NCBI GenBank assembly: GCA_944321725.1
Contig: CALUMI010000001.1
Location: forward strand, 62,001-126,000
Length of the DNA stretch: 64,000 bases
Origin: an uncultured Muribaculaceae bacterium
Lineage (GTDB): Bacteria; Bacteroidota; Bacteroidia; Bacteroidales; Muribaculaceae
Direction: 5' to 3'
The notes under the pieces were generated by a model. The model saw only the letters and a list, made by a program, of their open reading frames with translations. It was not told the origin of the DNA and made no database searches. Numbering within the stretch: the stretch's first letter is position 1; each line of letters starts with the position of its first letter. The position numbers and the translations under genes were made by a program. Positions 46,177 through 53,650 of this stretch are shown here, one piece after another.

Positions 46177-47319
46177 ATGAGAAATATATTCGGAACGATA
46201 TTGGCTGTCGCGGCGTTGCCGGCTGTTGCGGAAACGCTTGAGCCTGAAATCTGCATACCGGAGGGGTGCTATTTGTCGCCTGACGCCGGTTGCTATGTGC
46301 CTGTAGGTGAGGCAATCACTTTCAGTGGGATGTCGTCAGGCGAGCCTGATGAATGGAGTTGGACATTTGAGGGAGGAAATCCCGCTGTCGTTTTCGGGCA
46401 AGAGGCAGAAGTGGTGTTTGAGAAAGAGGGGCGTTATGACGTGACGCTTACGGTGTCCGGCGGCGCGTCGCAAAGCCGTTGCTCGTTGGAGGGCGGATTG
46501 CAGGCCGGCGGAACGGCAGGCGTGTGGAATATCTTTCCGGATGAGAAGAATTTGCTTGCTTCCGTGCCGTTGGATGTGAGCGATTATGGCTATTATGCCG
46601 GTTCTAACATCTATGGCGATGCCTTTGCGGAAAAGTATTCCAAGCCTGTCATGCGTGCGGAAATAAGCGGAGTGAGTGTGTATTTCGCCTCTACCGCGTG
46701 TATTACGGAGGATGCCGCGATAGAGGTGTCGGTCTGCGGCGCGGACATGCAGGGTATGCCGGGTGAGGCGTTGGCAAGCGTGTCGCTTCCGGCTGCGGAA
46801 TTGTTGCCATACGACAGCGGTGTGCCTACGGTGTTTGAGTTTGACAATCCGGTGGCTGTCGATGATGATTTTTTCATTGTTGTGGGTGGCATACCGTGCT
46901 CCATGAGGGGCAGTGTGGCCGATGAGATAGCGATACTTTGCTCGCCTGACAGGGGCGAAAACGGAAGCTCAACGGTGTTCAGTCATGTGGATTATGATGG
47001 GCAGAGCTATTGGCGGAAAGACAGCGACAGGCATTTGTCGATGGCCGTGTCTCCAAATCTTACGTTTGTGGGCAATGAGGGGCCTCAAGGCGCGGTTGGA
47101 AACATTGTTGATGTGCCCGGATTGTCGGTGCTTGGCGATGAATTGTGTTTTAATGCAAAGTATTCGTGGGTAATGGTTTACGATTTGTCGGGCAAGGCGG
47201 TCAAGCGGATTTTGCTGCCGTCGGGGCGCGTGCCGTTGTCGGATTTGCCGCGCGGGGTTTATGTAATTGCTGCTGAAAGCAACTATTCTGTGGATACATT
47301 GAAATTTGTAAAGAGATGA
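46177..47319 (+). CDS. Secreted PKD-domain protein with sorting tail
   Basis: A 380-residue exported protein with a signal peptide (about 1-18). A PKD domain (about 35-100) has 'GEAITFSGMSSGEPDEWSWTFEGG' and 'GRYDVTLTVSGG'. A beta-rich region follows in which 'VSVYFAS' and 'DDFFIVVGG' resemble the jelly-roll domain often fused to PKD in Bacteroidota proteins. The tail 'VMVYDLSGKAVKRIL...GVYVIAAESNYSVDTLKFVKR' is of the sorting type. A binding or adhesive role is inferred. It overlaps argB by 4 bp (ATGA), an odd partnership that probably reflects operon history only. Confidence 0.82.
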   Translation: MRNIFGTILAVAALPAVAETLEPEICIPEGCYLSPDAGCYVPVGEAITFSGMSSGEPDEWSWTFEGGNPAVVFGQEAEVVFEKEGRYDVTLTVSGGASQSRCSLEGGLQAGGTAGVWNIFPDEKNLLASVPLDVSDYGYYAGSNIYGDAFAEKYSKPVMRAEISGVSVYFASTACITEDAAIEVSVCGADMQGMPGEALASVSLPAAELLPYDSGVPTVFEFDNPVAVDDDFFIVVGGIPCSMRGSVADEIAILCSPDRGENGSSTVFSHVDYDGQSYWRKDSDRHLSMAVSPNLTFVGNEGPQGAVGNIVDVPGLSVLGDELCFNAKYSWVMVYDLSGKAVKRILLPSGRVPLSDLPRGVYVIAAESNYSVDTLKFVKR

Positions 47320-48095
47320 TGAAGGATAGTCTTACGATAATAAAAGTAGGCGGTAAAATTGTCGAGGACGAAGCGGCGTTGCGGCGTTTGCTTGCCGACT
47401 TCTCCGGGATAAAGGGGAGAAAACTGCTTGTGCACGGCGGAGGACGGTCGGCAACAAAACTTGCCTCCAAACTTGGGGTGGCGACAAAAATGGTTGATGG
47501 CCGGCGTATCACCGATGATGCCATGCTGCGCATAGTGACAATGGTCTACGGGGGACTGGTCAATAAAAATATAGTCGCCGGTTTGCAGTCGGTGGGAGTG
47601 AACGCCATCGGACTGACGGGCGCGGACATGAATGTGGTGCTTAGCGGGCGGCGTCCTGCCGGTGTGGTGGACTATGGTTGGGTAGGAGATGTGAAAAGTG
47701 TGGACACCGGTGCGCTGTCGATGCTTCTTGAAAACGGGTATTGTCCTGTAATCGCACCTTTGACACACGACGGTTGCGGACATTTGCTCAACACTAACGC
47801 CGACACTATGGCCGGAGAGGCTGCAAAGTCGCTTTCCGGACGCTATGATGTGGAGTTGGTGTATTGTTTTGAGAAAGCCGGAGTGCTTTACGATGAGAAT
47901 GACGAAGGAAGTGTCATTCCTGTAATTACGCCCGCTGAATATGATAGGTTGAAATCGTCGGGCGTGGTTTCCGGCGGGATGATACCGAAATTGGACAATG
48001 CTTTTGCCTGTGTGTCGAAAGGGGTGAGCCGGGTGGTAATTACCCGTGCGGATTTGATAGCCAACAATGGGGCTGGAACAAAGATTGTGGGTTGA
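47316..48095 (+). CDS. argB: Acetylglutamate kinase family (N-acyl-glutamate kinase)
   Basis: A 259-residue amino-acid kinase with the ATP-phosphate-binding start 'TIIKVGGKIV' (residues 7-16), 'LLVHGGGRSATKLASKLG' (glycine loop at about 40-43), the N-acylglutamate-site block 'VNAIGLTGADMNVV' and a C-terminal 'GGMIPKLDNAFACVSKGVSRV'. It phosphorylates N-acetyl-glutamate, or N-succinyl-glutamate in some Bacteroidota, in arginine synthesis. Other arg genes are not adjacent; a deacylase of the same pathway type is at 59258. It overlaps the PKD gene by 4 bp. Confidence 0.95.
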   Translation: MMKDSLTIIKVGGKIVEDEAALRRLLADFSGIKGRKLLVHGGGRSATKLASKLGVATKMVDGRRITDDAMLRIVTMVYGGLVNKNIVAGLQSVGVNAIGLTGADMNVVLSGRRPAGVVDYGWVGDVKSVDTGALSMLLENGYCPVIAPLTHDGCGHLLNTNADTMAGEAAKSLSGRYDVELVYCFEKAGVLYDENDEGSVIPVITPAEYDRLKSSGVVSGGMIPKLDNAFACVSKGVSRVVITRADLIANNGAGTKIVG

Positions 48096-48133
48096 GGTGC
48101 CGGTTTTTGCGGAATTTTTGATTGCTTTAAGTT

Positions 48134-48916
48134 GTGGAAAAACAGAGCTTTACGATAGATGTCATATATTTTTCTCCGACTCATTCTTCAGGAAAGACAG
48201 CCAAAGCGATTGCGTCGGGGATGGGTGAGCCACGAAGGAAAATAGTGGATTTCACTCTTGACGAGAAAACCGACGATATTCTTGTCGGGGAAGGCGAGTT
48301 GGCCGTGATATGCGTGCCTGTTTATGCGGGGCGTGTGGCTCCTGTCGCTGCGGAGCGGTTGAGCCGGCTGAAAGCTGACGGGACTCCGGCTGTGATAGCT
48401 GTTTCCTACGGTAACCGTGATTACGACGACGCTCTTGTTGAGCTTTATGATATTGCTGTGGCTGCCGGATTTAAGCCTGTGGCTGCCGGAGCTTTCATAG
48501 GAGAGCACAGCTATAGCCGTAAAGACATGCCTGTGGCAGCCGGAAGGCCTGACGCGGCGGATATAGAGATAGCGAAGCGGTTTGGGCGTGACTGTATGCG
48601 GAAATTATTGTCGGGGAATGTTGGCAATGACTTGCGGTTGAAAGGCAACCGTCCGTATCGGGATGTCAAGCCGTCGCCTCCTGTCGCTCCGCATTCCACC
48701 GGCGATTGCGCGGGATGCGGCGAGTGTATTAATGTTTGTCCCACACATGCAATTTCGCTGTCGAGCGGGGCACTGCAAACCGACGCGGAGAAATGCGTCA
48801 GATGCTGCGCGTGTGTCAAGTATTGTCCGATAGGGGCGAGGGTATTCGATACACCGTTTACGGAATTTCTTTATAAGAATTTTTCTGTGCGTCGAGAACC
48901 TGAATTGTTTATTTAA
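48134..48916 (+). CDS. EFR1-family flavodoxin/ferredoxin fusion
   Basis: A 260-residue protein with an N-terminal flavodoxin-like domain (about 1-165, phosphate loop 'YFSPTHSSGKTAKAIA'). A C-terminal two-cluster ferredoxin has Cys192, 195, 198, 202 and Cys221, 224, 227, 231 (CAGCGECINVCP and CVRCCACVKYCP). It should shuttle electrons between an FMN and two [4Fe-4S] clusters in the cytoplasm. The physiological partner is unknown. The TSCPD gene follows 13 bp later. Confidence 0.93.
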   Translation: MEKQSFTIDVIYFSPTHSSGKTAKAIASGMGEPRRKIVDFTLDEKTDDILVGEGELAVICVPVYAGRVAPVAAERLSRLKADGTPAVIAVSYGNRDYDDALVELYDIAVAAGFKPVAAGAFIGEHSYSRKDMPVAAGRPDAADIEIAKRFGRDCMRKLLSGNVGNDLRLKGNRPYRDVKPSPPVAPHSTGDCAGCGECINVCPTHAISLSSGALQTDAEKCVRCCACVKYCPIGARVFDTPFTEFLYKNFSVRREPELFI

Positions 48917-48929
48917 AAATTAAAAAATT

Positions 48930-49172
48930 ATGAGGCATACATATTTTACGAGCGGCACATGTTGCCGGCAATTTGATATAGAAGTGGAAGACGGTGTGAT
49001 TAAAGATGTGGTTTTCCACGGCGGGTGCAACGGCAATCTGCAAGGCATTTGCGCGTTGGTCAAAGGAATGAAGGCAGAGGAAGTGGCGCGGAAATTCTCC
49101 GGAATACGTTGCGGCTACAAATCCACTTCCTGCCCCGACCAACTGAGCCGAGCCTTGAAAGAAATTTTGTGA
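48930..49172 (+). CDS. TSCPD-domain protein (TIGR03905-like)
   Basis: An 80-residue protein with the full-length small TSCPD domain: Cys pair at 'TSGTCCRQFDIEV', 'HGGCNGNLQGICALVKGM' and the name-giving 'STSCPDQLSRAL' at the C-terminus. Conserved cysteines suggest metal or cluster binding, but the biochemical role is not established. It follows the EFR1 gene in the same direction with a 13-bp gap, so a link to redox metabolism is possible. Confidence 0.92.
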   Translation: MRHTYFTSGTCCRQFDIEVEDGVIKDVVFHGGCNGNLQGICALVKGMKAEEVARKFSGIRCGYKSTSCPDQLSRALKEIL

Positions 49173-49214
49173 CAAGCCCTCTTTTTGTCAGAATAGATGA
49201 AACGTTTAAGTAGA

Positions 49215-49646
49215 TTACTTTTGTGATTGTTTTTTCAGAGCCTCAAGCACTAATACGGCATCTAAATGCGATGTGCCTGAAGGGAAAGTTATCATGAAAT
49301 TACCGTTGTCGATGCGCGCGTTGATTTTTGGGGCGCAAACCATTTTGCCGTCGAAAAGAAAAGCTATGTGATTGCCGATGGCGTTTTCTGTGGCGTCGGC
49401 GAATTTTTGGGTGTCACCACACTTTCCGGTAATCGTGTATATTGTTTGATATGAGCCGTCTATGCGCATCGAGTCGAGCTTAAGATCCTGAAAATCGTCG
49501 GCTTTTGCTATAGGGCGGTTTTCCACTATATTGTTTTGCGTATCGGTTACGCGATACCATCCGTCGGCAAGTTTGCGGTTGCCGAAATGGGTAGTGCATG
49601 ATGCGGCTAACAGGCCGGCTGCTATTGCGAGGACTTTTAATTTCAT
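49215..49646 (-). CDS. Lipoprotein resembling the SecD P1 head subdomain
   Basis: A 143-residue lipoprotein with lipobox LAASC (Cys17). Residues about 85-135 ('ENAIGNHIAFLFDGKMVCAP', 'INARIDNGNFMITFPS') match the head of the first periplasmic domain of SecD/SecDF, where 'IGKxLAIVLDGKVxSAP' is conserved. It lacks all membrane helices of SecD. Stand-alone head-like lipoproteins occur in Bacteroidota; the role is unknown. It has a -7 element and two possible -33 elements upstream and converges on the TSCPD gene. Confidence 0.8.
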   Translation of the reverse strand: MKLKVLAIAAGLLAASCTTHFGNRKLADGWYRVTDTQNNIVENRPIAKADDFQDLKLDSMRIDGSYQTIYTITGKCGDTQKFADATENAIGNHIAFLFDGKMVCAPKINARIDNGNFMITFPSGTSHLDAVLVLEALKKQSQK

Positions 49647-49668
49647 AGCTTTTTGAAATCTTATGTTG

Positions 49669-49702
49669 CAAATATAGTGAAAGGTAAGCGCAAAGTTTCA
49701 AA
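49669..49702 (-). promoter_or_regulatory. Promoter of the SecD-head-like lipoprotein gene
   Basis: On the minus strand TATATTTG (49676-49669) lies 22 bp upstream of the start codon. TTTG elements are at 14 and 22 nt further upstream, so the -33 assignment is uncertain. Confidence 0.5.
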
Positions 49703-49828
49703 CTTGTTTGAAAAACTTAGCCGAACCGCCTCCTGTATTATACAAATATAGCGAGATTTGAACGCAGAAACAAATCTGAAAACTCTGTTTTCATTTGCTT
49801 CTGCCGTTTTAGGCTTAGGCATTATTTG

Positions 49829-49860
49829 TTTGTTTCGGGTGTGAATTTGATGTAAATTTG
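49829..49860 (+). promoter_or_regulatory. Promoter of the frameshifted TPR/AraC regulator
   Basis: TTTG at 49829-49832, 20-nt spacer, TAAATTTG at 49853-49860. The lipoprotein start codon is 29 bp downstream. Confidence 0.6.
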
Positions 49861-49889
49861 TATAAATGAAAATAAATTTGTTCAGGCAC

Positions 49890-51493
49890 ATGAATTATTT
49901 AAGATTGAGTATTATTGTAGGCGTATTTGTTGTATTGCTGTTTTGTTCCTGTAATGTCGGACATACAGGGGATAAAGATGCGGTAGGCCAAGACAGCCTG
50001 CATACGGCGCTGAAAAATTTTTGTCATTGATAGTGATGATGGCGGATGAGTGTCACATCTGCGGTGATTATGCCGGCAGTGTGGATTTTTGTGCGGATGG
50101 GCTTGAATTGGCAAAAGAGATTGGTGATGTTTCGACCGCGGCCAATTTGCATGTTACGTGGGGGTTGAACCTGTTGGAAATGGAGCAATATGAAGATGCG
50201 TTTCGCCATATAGATTTTGCCGTCGATATTTTGAGCGGAGAGGCACATAAAAATCCTTGTTATGAGGCATGGGACGATTTATTCTATGCGCTCGGGATGA
50301 AATTGAACCTGTTGTATGAAAAAGGGTGCTATGACGAGGCGGTTGGCATGCGTCGTTTGATGGAAGAGGCTATTAGAGGTATGGAGTCAAGTAAAGACAC
50401 ACCTGACGGCATTGTCGATATGCGTCGTGCGGAAATGGACGCATGCTATTGCTGTATTGCTTATACTACAGGCAGAAACGCGGAAGGCGACAGCTTGTGC
50501 CGTGTGGTTGAAGACAATCCTTATGCTTCAACGCCCGACGGCGAATATATCCGTATCCCTTGTCTGATTCTGGCGAAACGTTATGATGAGGCTCTTTATT
50601 ATGTGCGCCGTGAGAAGAAATTGCTACAGGAAACCACGGATACAGTGAATTGGGATTATATCAATCCTCATCTTCAGACAGAGCTTGAGGCGTATGTTGG
50701 AAAAAATGACTATCGTTCGGTGGCGCGTGTGCAGGCTACTATGTTCGCTTTGGCTGATACCCTGCGGAAAAGAGAGCGTGGCGAGGACGCATTGGAACTT
50801 GCTGAAATTTACAAAACAAATGAAAAAGAGAGAGAAATAGAGCGGCAGGCCGACTCTTTGCAACGTCATCAGATTGTATTTTCGCTTTTGGCTCCGATTG
50901 TCATATTGCTTGTTCTGTATATTTGGTATATTTTAAGGACAGGCCGTGTAATCAGGCGAAAAAATGAGGCTATGGTAAAGACAATCGATGAGCTGATCTC
51001 GTATAAGGGTAAGTTTGTGGAATTACAGGAGGAAAACATTCGTTTGTCGGAAGAATTGCGGCGTATTTGTGAAATAAGCGGGCACTGCGACGCGGATAAT
51101 GAGGAGCGGGAGGACGAAACCGGAGCCGGGCCGGAAGATGGAGCGTCGATGTCTAAGATGACGGAAAAATATCGCTCATTGTTTGAGAGGGTGAATTATG
51201 AGATAGTCAGTCGCAAATTGTATCTGCAGCCTAATTTTAATAAGCAGGAGCTATTGAAAGAAATCCATATACCGGCAAATAAGTTTGCCGCATTGTTCAG
51301 GGAATTTGCCGGATGTGGCTTTTCGCAATACATACAAGATTTGCGTCTTGATTATGCTGTACGCCTTATGAAGGAGCAGCCTTTGTGGAGTTTAGAGGCG
51401 ATAGCTAAGGAGGCACAAATGTCGAAAGCCGCTTTTTATTCTCAATTTCAAAAGAAGTATGGCATGAAACCTTCCCAATACCGTTTGAAATAA
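49890..51493 (+). pseudogene. TPR / one-membrane-helix / AraC-type HTH regulator, frameshifted after the signal peptide
   Basis: The first 46 codons encode a lipoprotein-type signal (MNYLRLSIIVGVFVVLLFCSC) and stop at 50028-50030. The remainder is open one frame away from about 50012 to 51493. The break is at AAAAATTTTT (50013-50022) and restoring one base gives 'LHTALKKFLSLIVMMADECH'. The joined protein would have a TPR-like domain (about 45-310), one membrane helix (about 328-350, SLLAPIVILLVLYIWYIL), a coiled coil and an AraC-type HTH (about 447-530, 'DYAVRLMKEQPLWSLEAIA', 'SKAAFYSQFQKKYGMKPS'). The layout equals that of the intact regulator at 30513. The regulatory part could still be made from an internal start without membrane targeting of the N-terminus. 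The fimbrial genes follow. Confidence 0.82.
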
Positions 51494-51544
51494 GCGAGGC
51501 TGACTTTGTGGTGAAAATCTGTGAAATCCAACAGGTTGAGTCGC

Positions 51545-51588
51545 GAAAGTGATTTCTGTGGACTGTAAAAGTGATTTTCATAGACTTC
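51545..51588 (+). promoter_or_regulatory. Two 22-bp direct repeats upstream of the fimbrial operon promoter
   Basis: GAAAGTGATTTCTGTGGACT at 51545 and AAAAGTGATTTTCATAGACT at 51567 are imperfect direct repeats with a period of exactly 22 bp, two helical turns. The second ends 17 bp before the -33 element. This geometry fits an AraC-family activator site; the candidate regulator is encoded directly upstream. Confidence 0.5.
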
Positions 51589-51605
51589 TATCGGCTTGAA
51601 ATTTC

Positions 51606-51635
51606 TTTGTGTTAACCGTTGTAGGAGTATATTTG
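51606..51635 (+). promoter_or_regulatory. Promoter of the fimbrial operon
   Basis: TTTG at 51606-51609, 18-nt spacer, TATATTTG at 51628-51635. The predicted start site falls inside the inverted repeat at 51631-51673. Confidence 0.6.
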
Positions 51636-51673
51636 TTCCATATCGATGATGTTTCAGTCGATATGGAACAAAT
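51631..51673. repeat. 16-bp perfect inverted repeat over the fimbrial start site and leader
   Basis: ATTTGTTCCATATCGA (51631-51646) and TCGATATGGAACAAAT (51658-51673) are exact complements separated by 11 nt. The left arm overlaps the -7 element and the right arm ends 13 bp before the start codon. It could be an operator for a dimeric repressor or, if transcribed, a leader hairpin. Confidence 0.9.
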
Positions 51674-51686
51674 TATTTATCTTAAA

Positions 51687-52763
51687 ATGAAAAATAATAT
51701 GCTGAAGAAACTGATGTTCCTGTCTGTTGTCTTTTTGTTTGAGGTGTGTATGGCTGCGGCACAGGAACACGACACTGTCTATTTATTCCGTTTTAAGCCG
51801 GAAAAGGATATGTTCTATGTGCCTTACAGTGGTAACGACGCGGAATTGGCCCGATTGGAGAGCTGTGTGGAGCGGTATAAGGAAAAAATTCTTTCAGGAG
51901 AAGTTCCTTTATATGTAGATGGACATGCGTCCACCGTAAAAATGGCATATACGCGTTCCAACCGGGTAAAGTCGGAGCTGATTTTGCGCTGCCAACTTAT
52001 GGAAAGCTGTTTCATAACTCGCAATCATGCTGATAATGGCGATTATGTCACAGTGAGTTTTACTGTTCCTGTTGCCGGTAATGGTGACGAGGAACAAGAC
52101 AAGCGCGACAAAGACGATGTTGCTGTGGAAGAGCCTGTTGCGCCCGATGAAACCGACGAGCCGGACACATCCGGTGAAATAGGCGATGTAGAGCAAAACA
52201 CGCTTGACAGACAGGCAGACAATCGGACTGCTGTAAGCGATGAGCGGCAGCTCGTGGATGAGGAAGCTGATGCCGGACAGAAATTCGGTTTAGCTGTATA
52301 CGCTAATTTGTTGCGTTGGGCTACATTGACTCCGGATTTGGGAATAGAATGGCGGATAAATAGTAATGTAGGTGTGGCTGTAAAAGGCTCATGGACATCG
52401 TGGTTGTGGGACAATAAAAACCGTCGCTATGCTTTGTGGGAGATTACTCCGGAAGTGCGCTGGTATTTGGGAAAAGAGCGGCGCGGCTATGTCGGCGCAA
52501 TGTATAAGGCAGGCTCATTCAACTATAAGCTGTCGGAACAAGGACGGCAGGGCGATATTATGGGTGGCGGCATCACCGGCGGCTATCGGCTAAGACTGAA
52601 TAATGCGTTGTCGGTTGATTTCTCTGTAGGCATCGGTTGTTTGCATGCCGCTTACGATAAATATGTGGTTATCGGCGGTACTCGTGTTTTGCGCGGCGGT
52701 GACCATAAAAATTGGTGGGGTCCGGTAGATGCCGGAATAACTTTGGTATGGCAAATTTTCTAA
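51687..52763 (+). CDS. DUF3575 outer-membrane protein of the fimbrial locus
   Basis: A 358-residue exported protein with a signal peptide (about 1-25, ending AAAQ). An N-terminal region (about 30-130) has an OmpA-like alpha/beta pattern ('DAELARLESCVERYKEKILS', 'VDGHASTVKMAYTRSNRVKSEL', as in peptidoglycan-binding folds). An acidic linker follows, and a C-terminal DUF3575 beta-barrel-like domain (about 200-358) has 'ANLLRWATLTPDLGIEWRI', 'WEITPEVRWYLG' and 'GGDHKNWWGPVDAGI'. DUF3575 genes commonly precede fimbrillin genes in Bacteroidales. It is the first gene of a three-gene operon. ATG 51687 is chosen; the frame stays open back to 51609, but that would place the start inside the promoter. 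Confidence 0.88.
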   Translation: MKNNMLKKLMFLSVVFLFEVCMAAAQEHDTVYLFRFKPEKDMFYVPYSGNDAELARLESCVERYKEKILSGEVPLYVDGHASTVKMAYTRSNRVKSELILRCQLMESCFITRNHADNGDYVTVSFTVPVAGNGDEEQDKRDKDDVAVEEPVAPDETDEPDTSGEIGDVEQNTLDRQADNRTAVSDERQLVDEEADAGQKFGLAVYANLLRWATLTPDLGIEWRINSNVGVAVKGSWTSWLWDNKNRRYALWEITPEVRWYLGKERRGYVGAMYKAGSFNYKLSEQGRQGDIMGGGITGGYRLRLNNALSVDFSVGIGCLHAAYDKYVVIGGTRVLRGGDHKNWWGPVDAGITLVWQIF

Positions 52764-52776
52764 AAGCAAGAAAATT

Positions 52777-53616
52777 ATGGGTAAGACGATTTTAATTATG
52801 TGTGCATTGTCGGTGTTGACGCTGACATCATGTGTGAAAGACGAGCTATATAATACGCCTCATCCCGGCAAGGGCGCTTTGGTGGTTGCCGCTGATTTTA
52901 CGGAACGGACGGAAGGCAATGCCGTGCCGGATGAATATGTGGTGTCTGTTGCCGGAATTGATTGTGCCGCGACTTCTGATGCCGCTGTTTGTTTTCCTGA
53001 GCTGTTGCCAGCCGGGCGACATCCAATAGAGGCCTATAATAATCCGGAATGTGTCGGTATTGAGGACGGCATTGCGGCTGTCGACGTGTTGCCTGACGGG
53101 ACTATTGAGGCTTTGCCTCAAGTTTTGTACACATATTCCGGTATGGCGGATGTGGCGGCAGACGATACCGTTAGGATTACGATGCCAATGGGGCAGCGTA
53201 TGCGCGATTTATATATGAAATTTACTGTTACGGAAGGCGATGCCGGCAGATTGGTATCGGTCGATGGCTCTCTTTCCGGTGTTGCCGGAAGTTTTGATGT
53301 TGGCGGTGGAACCGTAGTTGGCGACGCAATGACAGTCGCTCCCGGATTTGAGATAAAAGGCGATTGTGTGGAGGGGCACGTGCGGCTGTTGGGCATGAGC
53401 GGAGGGGTGCAGACCCTTTCGATGAGTATTATTTTCAATGACGGAACGACGCAGACTGTCGAAAGCGATGTGAGCGGATTTTTGCAAAATTTCAATGCTG
53501 ATATGCTCACGCCTCTTGAGTTGAGAGGGAATTTGCTCTTGCCGCTTGCCTCCGGTTTCAACTTTACTATAACCGATATTGAAACCGGCGATGTGGAAAA
53601 TGTGGAATTATATTAA
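52777..53616 (+). CDS. Fimbrial anchor-like lipoprotein (Mfa2/FimB or DUF5119 type)
   Basis: A 279-residue lipoprotein with lipobox TLTSC (Cys19). The following 'HPGKGALVVAADFTERTEG', 'YVVSVAGID', 'FPELLPAGRHPIEAYNNPE' and 'MRDLYMKFTVTEGD' fit the two-domain beta-sandwich proteins that anchor or cap fimbriae in Bacteroidales. Assignment to the DUF5119 or the Mfa2/FimB family is not settled by eye. It lies 13 bp after the DUF3575 gene and 34 bp before the fimbrillin gene, so it probably forms the base or terminus of the fimbria they would build. Confidence 0.78.
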   Translation: MGKTILIMCALSVLTLTSCVKDELYNTPHPGKGALVVAADFTERTEGNAVPDEYVVSVAGIDCAATSDAAVCFPELLPAGRHPIEAYNNPECVGIEDGIAAVDVLPDGTIEALPQVLYTYSGMADVAADDTVRITMPMGQRMRDLYMKFTVTEGDAGRLVSVDGSLSGVAGSFDVGGGTVVGDAMTVAPGFEIKGDCVEGHVRLLGMSGGVQTLSMSIIFNDGTTQTVESDVSGFLQNFNADMLTPLELRGNLLLPLASGFNFTITDIETGDVENVELY

Positions 53617-53650
53617 AAAATCAATTATTTATAATTAATTAAAAATCAGA

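Noticed and set aside
51631..51673. Invertible promoter switch
   Set aside because: Only 11 nt lie between the arms, too few to carry a promoter, and no recombinase gene is in the window.
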